Below the pieces are notes generated by a model. It made no database searches. It had not been told where the DNA came from and saw only the letters and a program-made list of their open reading frames with translations. From Niabella yanshanensis (GTDB taxonomy: Bacteria; Bacteroidota; Bacteroidia; Chitinophagales; Chitinophagaceae): DNA of 64,000 bases. The stretch is taken from the NCBI RefSeq assembly GCF_034424215.1, contig NZ_CP139960.1, positions 5,270,001 to 5,334,000 of the forward strand, written 5' to 3'. Position numbers and translations under genes: made by a program. How positions within the stretch are numbered: position 1 is the first letter of the stretch; the number at the start of each line of letters is the position of its first letter. Positions 34,343-42,978 of the stretch are shown piece by piece.

Positions 34343-36061
34343 TTAAGGCATATCCCACCAAACCCGGCCATAAATATCACCTGGTCCGGCACCGAAATTT
34401 GGATCTTTAGCCATTTCGTCGATAGCCGCTTTTGCATTTTCAAAGTTTCTATCTGTAGTCAATGGTAAATTGACCAATGCTCTCCTTGGCATTTTTTGTG
34501 CTACACCATCAGCTAAAATTTGCTCAAAGGCCAACACTGTGGTAGTATTAGGCATACCGGTTCTTTTGTACAGCGACCAACCTTCATTAGCCTGTTTAAA
34601 GAAATGCAAGTAAGACTGTGATGCTATTTGATCCATTGCCTTCGCAGTATTGAATTTTACTTTGTCGTGATTGTAGGCTGCATTGACCTCTGCGTCAGTA
34701 ATGGCTGTGTATTCGAACACCTGTGCACGACTGCCCATCACATCGTAGTATCTCATCGAAGCTTTAACCGCCGCTTCATATAACTGGCTGGCATTTTCAG
34801 TAGTGACACCTTTTACGGCTAACTCGGCCCGGAAGAACAGAAGTTCTGAGTAAGTTAACATAGGGAATGTTAAACTACCGGTTCCGGGAGCGCTGGGCGC
34901 CGTTAAAACCGGATTTTCAAGTGCAGGTGTAAACAAGCGGTACTGGATACGCGATAGTGTGTCGAGCGGCTGCTGCCTGTTATTGGCATTCAAAAAATTT
35001 CTGTTGTTATTATAGTAACGTGCATTAGCCGGATTGCTGGCCGCATCTGGCGAAGCAAAACCGCCTACATATTGCCTTGCCTTGACTACAGTGGAAGCCG
35101 GTATCACATTTTGTGCAATGGCCCGCGCCACGTTAGTGGCAGAGTATGCATTTTTCTGGAAAAATATCCGGATCCTTGGATCGGAGGTTTCATACATAAA
35201 ATCTACAACCGCTTTACTGCCTTTGAATAACGCGCCGCTTGGATCCCAGTTAGAGCCTGCACCAGCATGAGAAGAGGAAGTTACAAATTCAAGATTATCG
35301 TCGTTGCTGGCGAACAGATCTGCAGGATTGGCCAATACCTCTGTTGCAATTTCACGCTGTTTCGCAGCGTTGCGTTTCGCCCAGCGCATAGCCAACCTTA
35401 GGCGAAGGGCATTTGCAGCTTTCACCCATTTGGTGGCATCTCCCTTATAATATAAATCAGCTGCTCCAAAACTTACCTGGCCATCTGCATTACTTTTTAA
35501 GGCTGCAATGGAAGCTTTCAGGTCAGCATCAAACTTGTTGAACAAAGCTTCCTGTGTATCATACTTAGGAGTCACCGTCCCGCCATATCTGGCCTGGAAG
35601 GCTTCGGTATAGGGGAGGCTTCCATTAATATCCGTGGCATAAAAAGCATAGTAAGTCATCAGGATATTAGTAATAGCTACCTGGTGCTGACGGCTGGCCT
35701 GTTCCTGTTGAGGGAGTAGTTTGATAATCTCTAAAACATCTTTAAATACATTGCCCACACGGGAATAGAAATAGCCCCGGCGCTGATTAAAATTGCCTAC
35801 ATCAGACATAAAGGTTTTAGAGTTCCCGTTTACGGGTGTAAAGTATTGCATCCATGGCATCATGATCCGGTAGTAATCATAAAAATATTCATAATCTGCG
35901 TCAAACATCGCAATACAGCCGTTCGTAAACTGCTCTTCCGCTTTAATGTTGTAAATAGTTGCCGGGTTGGTATTATACTCTATATAGGTATCTTTTTTAC
36001 AGGCAGTAAAGCACACTGCTATAACAGCCGAAACAAGGAATAATTTATTTTTATGTTTCAT
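34343..36061 (-). CDS. SusD/RagB family outer membrane lipoprotein (SusD-like_2 type)
   Basis: A 572-aa lipoprotein (MKHKNKLFLVSAVIAVCFTAC as signal and lipobox) of the SusD-like_2 branch, recognisable from NTNPATIYNIKAEEQF, the QVAITNILMTYYAFYATDINGSLPY-type helix (here KALW replaced by ITNILM) and the C-terminal MPRRALVNLPLTTDRNF. This branch often pairs with SusC proteins whose cargo is not a classical polysaccharide. It follows SusC by 26 bp. A strong hairpin separates it from the redoxin and copper monooxygenase genes. Confidence 0.9.
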   Translation of the reverse strand: MKHKNKLFLVSAVIAVCFTACKKDTYIEYNTNPATIYNIKAEEQFTNGCIAMFDADYEYFYDYYRIMMPWMQYFTPVNGNSKTFMSDVGNFNQRRGYFYSRVGNVFKDVLEIIKLLPQQEQASRQHQVAITNILMTYYAFYATDINGSLPYTEAFQARYGGTVTPKYDTQEALFNKFDADLKASIAALKSNADGQVSFGAADLYYKGDATKWVKAANALRLRLAMRWAKRNAAKQREIATEVLANPADLFASNDDNLEFVTSSSHAGAGSNWDPSGALFKGSKAVVDFMYETSDPRIRIFFQKNAYSATNVARAIAQNVIPASTVVKARQYVGGFASPDAASNPANARYYNNNRNFLNANNRQQPLDTLSRIQYRLFTPALENPVLTAPSAPGTGSLTFPMLTYSELLFFRAELAVKGVTTENASQLYEAAVKASMRYYDVMGSRAQVFEYTAITDAEVNAAYNHDKVKFNTAKAMDQIASQSYLHFFKQANEGWSLYKRTGMPNTTTVLAFEQILADGVAQKMPRRALVNLPLTTDRNFENAKAAIDEMAKDPNFGAGPGDIYGRVWWDMP

Positions 36062-36087
36062 TTTCTTTTGTTTTAAGGTTAAGTGAA

Positions 36088-39000
36088 TTAGAATCCGGCA
36101 TCAATTTTAAATCCTACGCTGCGTACAAAAGGTACACCGCCGTATTCAGCAAAGGCGCCGGCTCTGTTACTCAATAACCCTCCTTCGGGGTGAATGCCAT
36201 CTTTGGTGGTTGTATATAAGTACCCCAGATTTCTTCCAATCAGGCTAACTCGTAGAGAGTTTAACTTTAGTTTGTTTGCGATTACAGATGGCATTGTATA
36301 TCCCACCGATACTTCACGCACAGCTACCCAGCTGTTTTCAAAAGTAGAATACTCACGGATGCCTGTTGCCCACTGTGTTAAACGGGCATAGTAAAGACGG
36401 GCGCTTACTGGTTCTACAATGTTTTGGTCTACAGCTTCCTGGTAACTCATTCCGCTTACATCATAAGTCTGACCATTCGGAGCTTTGATTGAAATGCCAT
36501 TTCCAAATACGCCTTCAGGTATAATACCATCATTAAAAGTGCCTGTAATATTGCCCGATGCGTCGAATGTGTTTCTAACAAGACCGCCGAACTCTTCTGA
36601 CCGTCCAAAAAGTGTGCTTTCAAGAGAACCATTAGTAGACCCATATTGGTGCGTAGCTGAAGCCATCATGCCACCAAACTTTCCATCCACCTGGAAGCCC
36701 AGCGAGAAGTTCTTATAAGATAATGTTTGAGAAGTGTTCAGCAGGAAATTTTCCATCATGGTACCCAGCTCTTTGGTAGGCTGGCCTAACTCTGAACTTC
36801 TGTAAAAACTACCATTTTGTTTCAGCACTTTCTGACCGTTTGCTGGGTGTGCTATATTGTTACCCTGTGCATCCTTAGCCTGGTAGCTGGCGTACCCATA
36901 ATTGGTGATGATAGTACCATAAGGCAGGCCTGGACGCGCCACAGAAGCCATATCAGCACCGAAGGCCAGGTCAAGGTCATAAGAGGTTACCCCTGGTGCC
37001 AGTTCAATAATTTTGTTTCTGTTGCGTGTGAAGTTGATAGACATGTCCCAGTTGAAATCGTTTGTCCTTACGGGAGAAGCTGTTAACAGGATTTCAACAC
37101 CCTGGTTTTGAATATTTCCTGCATTGACCAACTGAGCTGAAACGCCGCTTTCAGAAGGTAGCGCTAACGGCAGCAACTGGTTGAACGAATTTTTCTTGTA
37201 ATAAGCGACGTCTATGCCCAATCTGTTTCGGAAAAATTTCAGATCAGCACCTACTTCAAATTCCTTGCTTAGCTCATTTTTGATTTCCTGGTTGCCCAAA
37301 GTAGATCCGTCGAAGCCGTAGCGGGGGATAGTACTACTTGGTAGGTTGTAATTGCCAAGAAACATGTAGTATCCGGTACTGGTTTGCCAGGGTCTTACAC
37401 CGGCACCGGTTTGGGCATAGCTTAAGCGTAATTTACCAAAGGAAAGGATATTCGATAATGACGAACTTTTAAAAGTCTCCGTAAAGATCCAGGCCAGGCC
37501 AGCACCAGGATAAAAATAGTTTGAAATGCCATGCCCGTCGTTTGGATAGAGTAGTGTAGAAGTCCAGTCATTTCGTGCACTGAAGTTTAAGGTCAGCATA
37601 TTTTTATAAGTGAGGTCTCCAAATAAGTAGGCGGCATCAATACGTTTGGATACGCCGCCTTCATTAGATATGCCTCCATTAGTTGTTGCTGCATTTACGG
37701 AGTTGCCAATAAAAAAGCCTCCGGGAGTTTTTAGCCCGCCACTGGTTGCAGATTGACTGAAGCGCATCGGTTCGTATGCCTGACTTTCACCACCGATTGA
37801 AGCAGATAGCTCAAAGTCTTCACCTAAATCCTTAGTTGCAGTTAATAAAGCCTGTAACCTGGTATTTCTTCTGGTAGAATTATAAACTGAGTAATCTCCA
37901 CCCGCGAAACCTACACCAGTGCCCCAGTTCTTAGTTTCCCTGTCCATCCCTACATTATTAATGTTCCCCCTCAGCAATAAATTGAGCCAGGGAGTTATTT
38001 TTGCGGTAACATCAAGATTAGCTAATAGGGTGTTTTCTCTCTGTGTTGTATTTCGGTAATTTAGGTTGAAGAACAGTCCTGCTAATCCATAAGGGTTGTT
38101 TCTGTTTAAGCCGCCCTCCGGATCGAGATAATTTTCCATCCAATACTTGGTGTCATAGTTTCTTGGGTTATAGTAAGCCAGGGCAAATAAGGGGTTATCG
38201 GTACTACCTTGAGCCATTGGATTTTTCGCTGCAGACATGGAATAGTTTACACTACCATCTATCGTTAGAAAATCAGATAACTTCTGCGTTACGCGTAATG
38301 CAAATGCGTTTCTTTTCAGATCACTATTGGGTATAATGTATGTGTTGTATAAATTCGAGTACGACGCCCTGAAGGTGGTTTGTTCCGTACCGCCCTGAAC
38401 TGCAACGTTGGTATTGATAAATTTGCCCGTCTGAAAAGCATCCAGCACGTTATTAGGTTGCGCGTTCCAGCTGATCATTCGGTCGTCAATATCTCTTACC
38501 TGCTGACCGTTAAATCGCGGACCAAAACTCCAGAAATAATTGGCAGCATCTACTTCAGGTACTCCATCTTCGCCATTAGCAAACGTTGGGTTAATACCAG
38601 CTCCAAACTCGTTTTGCAGCTTTGTTGCTTTAAAAGCCTTGTCAAAAAGCTGGCTATGCGAAAAGTTAATACCTAAACCTTTTTGCTTTCTACCTTTTTT
38701 GGTAGTTATTATTAATACCCCATTCTGAGCCTGTGAGCCATATAGGGCGCTTGCCGCAGACCCTTTTAAAACTGTTACACTTTCATAATCATCTGAATTC
38801 AGGTTCTTCATCTGGTTACCAAAATCCTGTGCACCCCCCCAGCTGTCGCCGCCTGTTGTTCCGGGCTCCATAATAATTCCGTCGATTACTACGAGCGGCT
38901 GTGTATTGGTGGTTAAACTGGTATTCCCTCTTATACGAATGCGGGATGAAGACATAGGACCACCGTTGCCCTGGTTGATAAAAACGCCTGCCACTTTACC

Positions 39001-39435
39001 TTGCAAAGCATTTACAATATTTGCATTACTTGCTCTTGTTATGTCATCTCCCTTAACTTCAGTTATCGAGTAGGCAAGCTTTCGCGTATTTTTACGGGTA
39101 CCGAAGCCGGTAACTACAACTTCGGTCAAGGCATCATTTGTGGTAGATAGTGAAGCAGACACCGTGTTGCTATCGCCAACCTGGATAGTACGTATGGCGT
39201 ATCCTACCGAACTGATCTCAAGTTCCGGGTTTCCCTCTACAGATATCGAGTATTCGCCATTTTCATTTGCAACTACTGCCTGAACAGTGCCCTTGATCGT
39301 GACGGTGGCACCCGGTATAGGCTTACCCTCTGCATCTGTGATGACGCCTGTAATGGTACGCTTTACCTGAGCCAACAGACTGCCGCAAGTAATTAGCAAC
39401 AATACAATGGTCGCAACTAATTTTCTTTTCTTCAT
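36088..39435 (-). CDS. SusC/RagA family TonB-linked outer membrane protein
   Basis: A full SusC-type porin of 1115 aa from the ATG at 39435 (MKKRKLVATIVLLLITCGSL); an in-frame start 18 codons upstream fits worse because it precedes the signal peptide. It has the regulatory-like domain (RTITGVITDAEGKPIPGATV), LTEVVVTGFGTRK, and the plug with LVVIDGIIM and VLKGSAASALYGSQAQNGV. The barrel ends VRSVGFKIDAGF. It is the first gene of a leftward unit with SusD, and lies downstream of a ROK regulator gene on the same strand. Confidence 0.94.
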   Translation of the reverse strand: MKKRKLVATIVLLLITCGSLLAQVKRTITGVITDAEGKPIPGATVTIKGTVQAVVANENGEYSISVEGNPELEISSVGYAIRTIQVGDSNTVSASLSTTNDALTEVVVTGFGTRKNTRKLAYSITEVKGDDITRASNANIVNALQGKVAGVFINQGNGGPMSSSRIRIRGNTSLTTNTQPLVVIDGIIMEPGTTGGDSWGGAQDFGNQMKNLNSDDYESVTVLKGSAASALYGSQAQNGVLIITTKKGRKQKGLGINFSHSQLFDKAFKATKLQNEFGAGINPTFANGEDGVPEVDAANYFWSFGPRFNGQQVRDIDDRMISWNAQPNNVLDAFQTGKFINTNVAVQGGTEQTTFRASYSNLYNTYIIPNSDLKRNAFALRVTQKLSDFLTIDGSVNYSMSAAKNPMAQGSTDNPLFALAYYNPRNYDTKYWMENYLDPEGGLNRNNPYGLAGLFFNLNYRNTTQRENTLLANLDVTAKITPWLNLLLRGNINNVGMDRETKNWGTGVGFAGGDYSVYNSTRRNTRLQALLTATKDLGEDFELSASIGGESQAYEPMRFSQSATSGGLKTPGGFFIGNSVNAATTNGGISNEGGVSKRIDAAYLFGDLTYKNMLTLNFSARNDWTSTLLYPNDGHGISNYFYPGAGLAWIFTETFKSSSLSNILSFGKLRLSYAQTGAGVRPWQTSTGYYMFLGNYNLPSSTIPRYGFDGSTLGNQEIKNELSKEFEVGADLKFFRNRLGIDVAYYKKNSFNQLLPLALPSESGVSAQLVNAGNIQNQGVEILLTASPVRTNDFNWDMSINFTRNRNKIIELAPGVTSYDLDLAFGADMASVARPGLPYGTIITNYGYASYQAKDAQGNNIAHPANGQKVLKQNGSFYRSSELGQPTKELGTMMENFLLNTSQTLSYKNFSLGFQVDGKFGGMMASATHQYGSTNGSLESTLFGRSEEFGGLVRNTFDASGNITGTFNDGIIPEGVFGNGISIKAPNGQTYDVSGMSYQEAVDQNIVEPVSARLYYARLTQWATGIREYSTFENSWVAVREVSVGYTMPSVIANKLKLNSLRVSLIGRNLGYLYTTTKDGIHPEGGLLSNRAGAFAEYGGVPFVRSVGFKIDAGF

Positions 39436-39726
39436 ATTTGTTGTTTTTGATTTGATAAAAGTTTGTTCTCTATTACACAACACGCCCAACTACATTCGTA
39501 TTATACGATTTGTATCATTTTTCTATTCTTGTATCTGGTTGTCGCGGCAGTTTGGTTTTAACGCATATGGCCTACCGCATAATCGTTCTCAATTGTTAAG
39601 TAAATGTAAACTATCTTTTGTATAAAATGAAATACTTTTTAAATTTTTTTGATAACTTTTGTTAAAAGGAAATATTTAATGATGAGTGATTTATGAGTTA
39701 TATAAATTGCTCGATACGACGAGTAT

Positions 39727-40947
39727 TTATGCAATCGTTTTTTCCGTTAATAGCCTGGGCAGCCGCTCATAATTATCCATGATCAAAGCAGTAGCGCCAA
39801 CCAGCTCTGCATTATAACCCAGGGAGGATATTTTAATTTCGGTATGTTCAGCAATTTTGGGAATGCAATGCTCATTAACGGCCTGCTGAATAGGAGCTAC
39901 CCATACTTTCCCTGCCAGTGAACCGATACCGCTAATAACGATCAGCTCCGGGTTTAATAAGTGGATCAGAATGGCAACCCCTCTGCCGATATTATAAGCC
40001 GCTTCCGAAATAAGGTCAATGGAGAATTTGTCCCCTTTTTGTGCCGCTTCAATTATTTTTTTAGCCGACTCCTCGATGCGTTCCTTGTTCAGCTCTTTTA
40101 AAATAGAAGGTTGCGTCAGTTTCTTAAACTGCTGGATGCCTTTTTGAGCCACCACCATCATCGAAGTTTCTGTTTCCAGGCAGCCATGTTTCCCGCAGCT
40201 ACATATCTTATTATTATCAAACAGGGGAATATGACTGAATTCGCCCGCAAAGCCTTCTTTACCCCTGAACAATTTTCCATCAGCAATAATGCCGAGGCCA
40301 ATTCCCCAACCAATATTGATCACCATTACGTGCTGCTTGTTTTTAGCAGCACCCCATTTTAATTCTGCCAGTCCCACGAGGCTGGAGTCGTTATCGATTA
40401 ATGTGGGAATCTGTAGCGCATCCTGTATGGTATTAACAATAGAACCGTTATACGTAGGTAGAAAGGTATGATTCACTCCCTTGGCTACATCTACAAATCC
40501 GGGCATACCAATACCAATACCCGCAATTTTTGATACGGGAATATTCGCCTTACCAATAAAAGTTTTGAGGTATTCAATCAGCTCATTCAGGCTGTTAGGA
40601 TTATTGGCCAGTACCAGGTCGAATTTCTCTACCTCGCCTATGATACTGTTGTCATTCGAAATAAGCGCTACACGTGTGACCAGCTGGTCCATCGCCACCG
40701 CCACCACATAAAATACGCCGGACTTAATGCTATAAGTTTGAGGGCGCCTTCCTCCGGTTGAAGCCGCATATCCTTTTTCGATCACCATTTTCATGCTGAT
40801 CAGCTCGCTCAGGTACTGCGTGGTAAGGGGGATGCTTTTACCGATCAGGTTGCTTAGATCAGCACAGGACAGCTGTTTGTTAAAAAACAAGTGCTTTAAA
40901 ATCTCCTTATAGAATTTCTGCTTTTTGGAAATGATGTTGGCAATCAT
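39727..40947 (-). CDS. ROK family transcriptional regulator (NagC/XylR-like)
   Basis: A 406-aa ROK protein with an N-terminal winged helix (KHLFFNKQLSCADLSNLIGK, residues ~15-75) and a sugar-kinase-like C-terminal domain. The ROK zinc motif CSCGKHGCLET and the loop LFRGKEGFAGEFSHIPL are intact, and the active-site region IDNDSS is present. The N-terminal phosphate loop of active kinases (DxGGT) is replaced by IS-NDNS, so it is probably a sugar-sensing repressor and not an enzyme. It sits 291 bp upstream of SusC on the same strand and is the likely regulator of that unit. Confidence 0.9.
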   Translation of the reverse strand: MIANIISKKQKFYKEILKHLFFNKQLSCADLSNLIGKSIPLTTQYLSELISMKMVIEKGYAASTGGRRPQTYSIKSGVFYVVAVAMDQLVTRVALISNDNSIIGEVEKFDLVLANNPNSLNELIEYLKTFIGKANIPVSKIAGIGIGMPGFVDVAKGVNHTFLPTYNGSIVNTIQDALQIPTLIDNDSSLVGLAELKWGAAKNKQHVMVINIGWGIGLGIIADGKLFRGKEGFAGEFSHIPLFDNNKICSCGKHGCLETETSMMVVAQKGIQQFKKLTQPSILKELNKERIEESAKKIIEAAQKGDKFSIDLISEAAYNIGRGVAILIHLLNPELIVISGIGSLAGKVWVAPIQQAVNEHCIPKIAEHTEIKISSLGYNAELVGATALIMDNYERLPRLLTEKTIA

Positions 40948-41134
40948 ATTAACTATTTTCGTTAGGCAGTATATTCAATTCGAGTTAAATATAGAAACTT
41001 TTTTAATTTTTAAAAAAACTTTTTAAAAATTTTACTAAACATTTTATTAACATGAAGGGATTCGGGGTGGAAAGAGAAGGATAGAAGGTTCAATATTCAG
41101 TGTTCAAGGTTCAAATGGTAGTGGGTTGAGCCTC

Positions 41135-41218
41135 CGTACATTGTATACCCTACATCGTACATTGTATATCTTACATCGTACATCATAGATAGTACATCAT
41201 GCATTCAGTGTCTAACAT
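41135..41218. repeat. Four 21-bp tandem units
   Basis: Units start at 41135, 41156, 41177 and 41198. The first two agree at most positions (CGTACATTGTAT followed by nine bases ending TACAT), the third keeps the ends, the fourth is decayed. The array lies in the gap between the ROK gene start and the MiaE stop. Confidence 0.75.
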
Positions 41219-41231
41219 CTGGCTGCCGGCA

Positions 41232-41840
41232 TCAATGTATCCGGTCACCCCTTACTTCGAGGTCCTGCATTATCTCGGTTTCATGGTTCAGCCACTCTGC
41301 CCAGCGCGCACGTACTTTCTGTTTAGGCAGGTAAGTTTCTGCCAGCTCTATAAATAAGGTATAGTGCCCGGCCTCGCTTTCCATAAAACGACGGTAGAAT
41401 TTAGCCATATAAGCATCATTGAGTCCCTCGCTCAGGCGTTTAAACCGCTCGCAACTGCGTGCTTCAATCATGGCCATCATTAAAAGGTGATCTAGAAAGC
41501 GGTCTTCGGGAGAGCCGCCCTTTTGCTGAAATTCAATCAGCTTGTTTACATAAAGATCTTTTCGCTGCTTGCCCAATTTCAGGCCCCGCTTGTGGAGCTC
41601 CTGCAATACCAGGCGAAAATGTCCCCATTCTTCAGTCACAATAGGGGCCAGGGATTTTACCAGTTGCTCCCTGTCGCTGTATCTTTGTATTAAAGTGATG
41701 CAGGTGGTAGCCGCTTTCTGCTCGCAGTAAGCATGATCCGTAAGTATGGCTTCCAGTGATATTTCCGCCAGGTTTACCCAGCGGGGATCGGTTGGTAACT
41801 GAAGACCTAAAATATTTTTGGTATCCTGGGATAAGTTCAT
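41232..41840 (-). CDS. miaE: tRNA-(ms2io6A) hydroxylase
   Basis: A ferritin-like diiron enzyme that hydroxylates the isopentenyl group of ms2i6A37 in tRNA. The ATG at 41840 (MNLSQDTKNILGL) gives 202 aa. Iron-ligand motifs are TEEWGHFRLV and ESEAGHYTLF, the two E-x-x-H turns of the four-helix bundle, together with DHAYCEQKAA and IEARSCERF supplying further carboxylates. MiaA and MiaB, which make its substrate, are not in the window. Confidence 0.92.
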   Translation of the reverse strand: MNLSQDTKNILGLQLPTDPRWVNLAEISLEAILTDHAYCEQKAATTCITLIQRYSDREQLVKSLAPIVTEEWGHFRLVLQELHKRGLKLGKQRKDLYVNKLIEFQQKGGSPEDRFLDHLLMMAMIEARSCERFKRLSEGLNDAYMAKFYRRFMESEAGHYTLFIELAETYLPKQKVRARWAEWLNHETEIMQDLEVRGDRIH

Positions 41841-41959
41841 GTGGTAAAAATATGTTTTAAAGACGAGGTTTGGCATACAGCGACATATATCACAGAATTA
41901 ACGCTCAATAGTGTTGCGTTATTGGATTTCAATACGTTATTTATTTATCTAAATAATAA

Positions 41960-42316
41960 ATGGCTATGAAAAGCTCCCTTGTCTACTTACTGGTTTGTAT
42001 CGCGTTGTTATCATGTAGTAAGGCTCTTGATGTGGAAAAAGACATGTATTTCAAGCAGGTGAACTGGGTAGAGCCCCCGGGAGAACGTGATCCTATTGCA
42101 GGCGTGGCGCCTATGCATCTGGAATTGCGTACGGATGGCCGCGCTTTTCTTTATCCTGGCTCAGGTGATATTGTATGGGATGGTTCTTATAAGGTGACTA
42201 CTAAAAAAATAAAAGTAACGCTGAAATCGATAGACAGATCTTACGAATTTAACGTTAAGTCCTCCACCGAATTGAAAGGGCCAAATGGAGAACTCCTGCA
42301 TTTGGAAGACCGATAG
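41960..42316 (+). CDS. Small lipoprotein, unknown function
   Basis: A 118-aa lipoprotein. The signal and lipobox are clear (SLVYLLVCIALLSC), followed by a short all-beta domain rich in charged residues (WDGSYKVTTKKIKVTLKS). The domain resembles a lipocalin-like META-type fold in pattern only; I do not recognise a family. The initiator may be either of two ATGs (41960 or 41966). It lies between the divergent MiaE gene and rpsO. Confidence 0.72.
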   Translation: MAMKSSLVYLLVCIALLSCSKALDVEKDMYFKQVNWVEPPGERDPIAGVAPMHLELRTDGRAFLYPGSGDIVWDGSYKVTTKKIKVTLKSIDRSYEFNVKSSTELKGPNGELLHLEDR

Positions 42317-42391
42317 CAGGCGGATTGACAAAGAGGCATCCGTTACTTGAAAAAAACTTCCGGCGATTCAGAGAAATCCGAAATTATTCCT

Positions 42392-42399
42392 TACCTTTG
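42392..42399 (+). promoter_or_regulatory. Candidate -7 box for rpsO
   Basis: TACCTTTG matches TAnnTTTG and lies 52 bp before the rpsO ATG. There is no TTTG 19-21 nt upstream, so only half the pattern is present. Confidence 0.42.
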
Positions 42400-42451
42400 C
42401 CGCCTTAAATTATAGGATACAAAAACAGGATGACCTTTTAAAAAAGACAGT

Positions 42452-42721
42452 ATGCCACTTACAAAAGAAAGAAACGCACAGATTTTTGAACAATTTGGTG
42501 GAAGCGCCGCTAACACAGGTTCTATTGAGGGCCAGATTGCGCAGTTAACAGAGCGTATCAGCCAGATCAGTAAGCACTTACAGCAAAATAAAAAAGATTT
42601 CTCTACTCACCGCGGCTTGATGCAGTTGGTAGGTAAGCGTAAAAGCTTGCTGAGCTATTTGCAAAAGCATAACCTTTCTGGTTACCGTGCTTTAATTGAG
42701 AAACTAGGTTTAAGAAAATAG
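42452..42721 (+). CDS. rpsO: 30S ribosomal protein S15
   Basis: Primary 16S rRNA-binding protein of the small subunit platform, 89 aa. The whole sequence fits the family, with TGSIEGQIAQLTERISQISKH and the RNA-contacting region FSTHRGLMQLVGKRKSLLSYL. It precedes pnp, the arrangement conserved in many bacteria, but here a strong hairpin lies between the two. Confidence 0.97.
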   Translation: MPLTKERNAQIFEQFGGSAANTGSIEGQIAQLTERISQISKHLQQNKKDFSTHRGLMQLVGKRKSLLSYLQKHNLSGYRALIEKLGLRK

Positions 42722-42802
42722 TCTTTTCCATCTTGCAAAGTTGGGAAAACGGTTCTATATCCTGGGTTTGATGCACTAATTTCAGACTTATTTATATATT
42801 TT

Positions 42803-42839
42803 GTATTCCCAACATTCGCTGTTGGGAATACGTGTTTTT
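42803..42839 (+). terminator. Hairpin between rpsO and pnp
   Basis: Perfect 11-bp stem: GTATTCCCAAC at 42803-42813, 7-nt loop, GTTGGGAATAC at 42821-42831, then GTGTTTTT. Likely an intrinsic terminator or a processing site for the rpsO-pnp transcript. Confidence 0.7.
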
Positions 42840-42978
42840 ACCTGCTTGCAATTTTTTTACCTGCTCAATTAAATAAAATCATATCAGGTTGGAACGTTCT
42901 TTCAAACGTTTTTGATCATTAGGAGCAATAATTGAGCGTATTGCTGGCTTCATAATCAAATACTTACAAAAATATTTT

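Noticed and set aside
39490-39500. Palindrome CGTATTATACG upstream of SusC as operator
   Set aside because: Short five-base arms in AT-rich DNA, single copy, and no counterpart at the ROK promoter.
41135-41218. CRISPR-like array
   Set aside because: Units are contiguous without spacers, no cas genes are present, and the copies decay.
42903-42911. CAAACGTTT near pnp as a third LacI operator
   Set aside because: Only nine bases match, the right arm differs, and PNPase has no link to the glycan locus.
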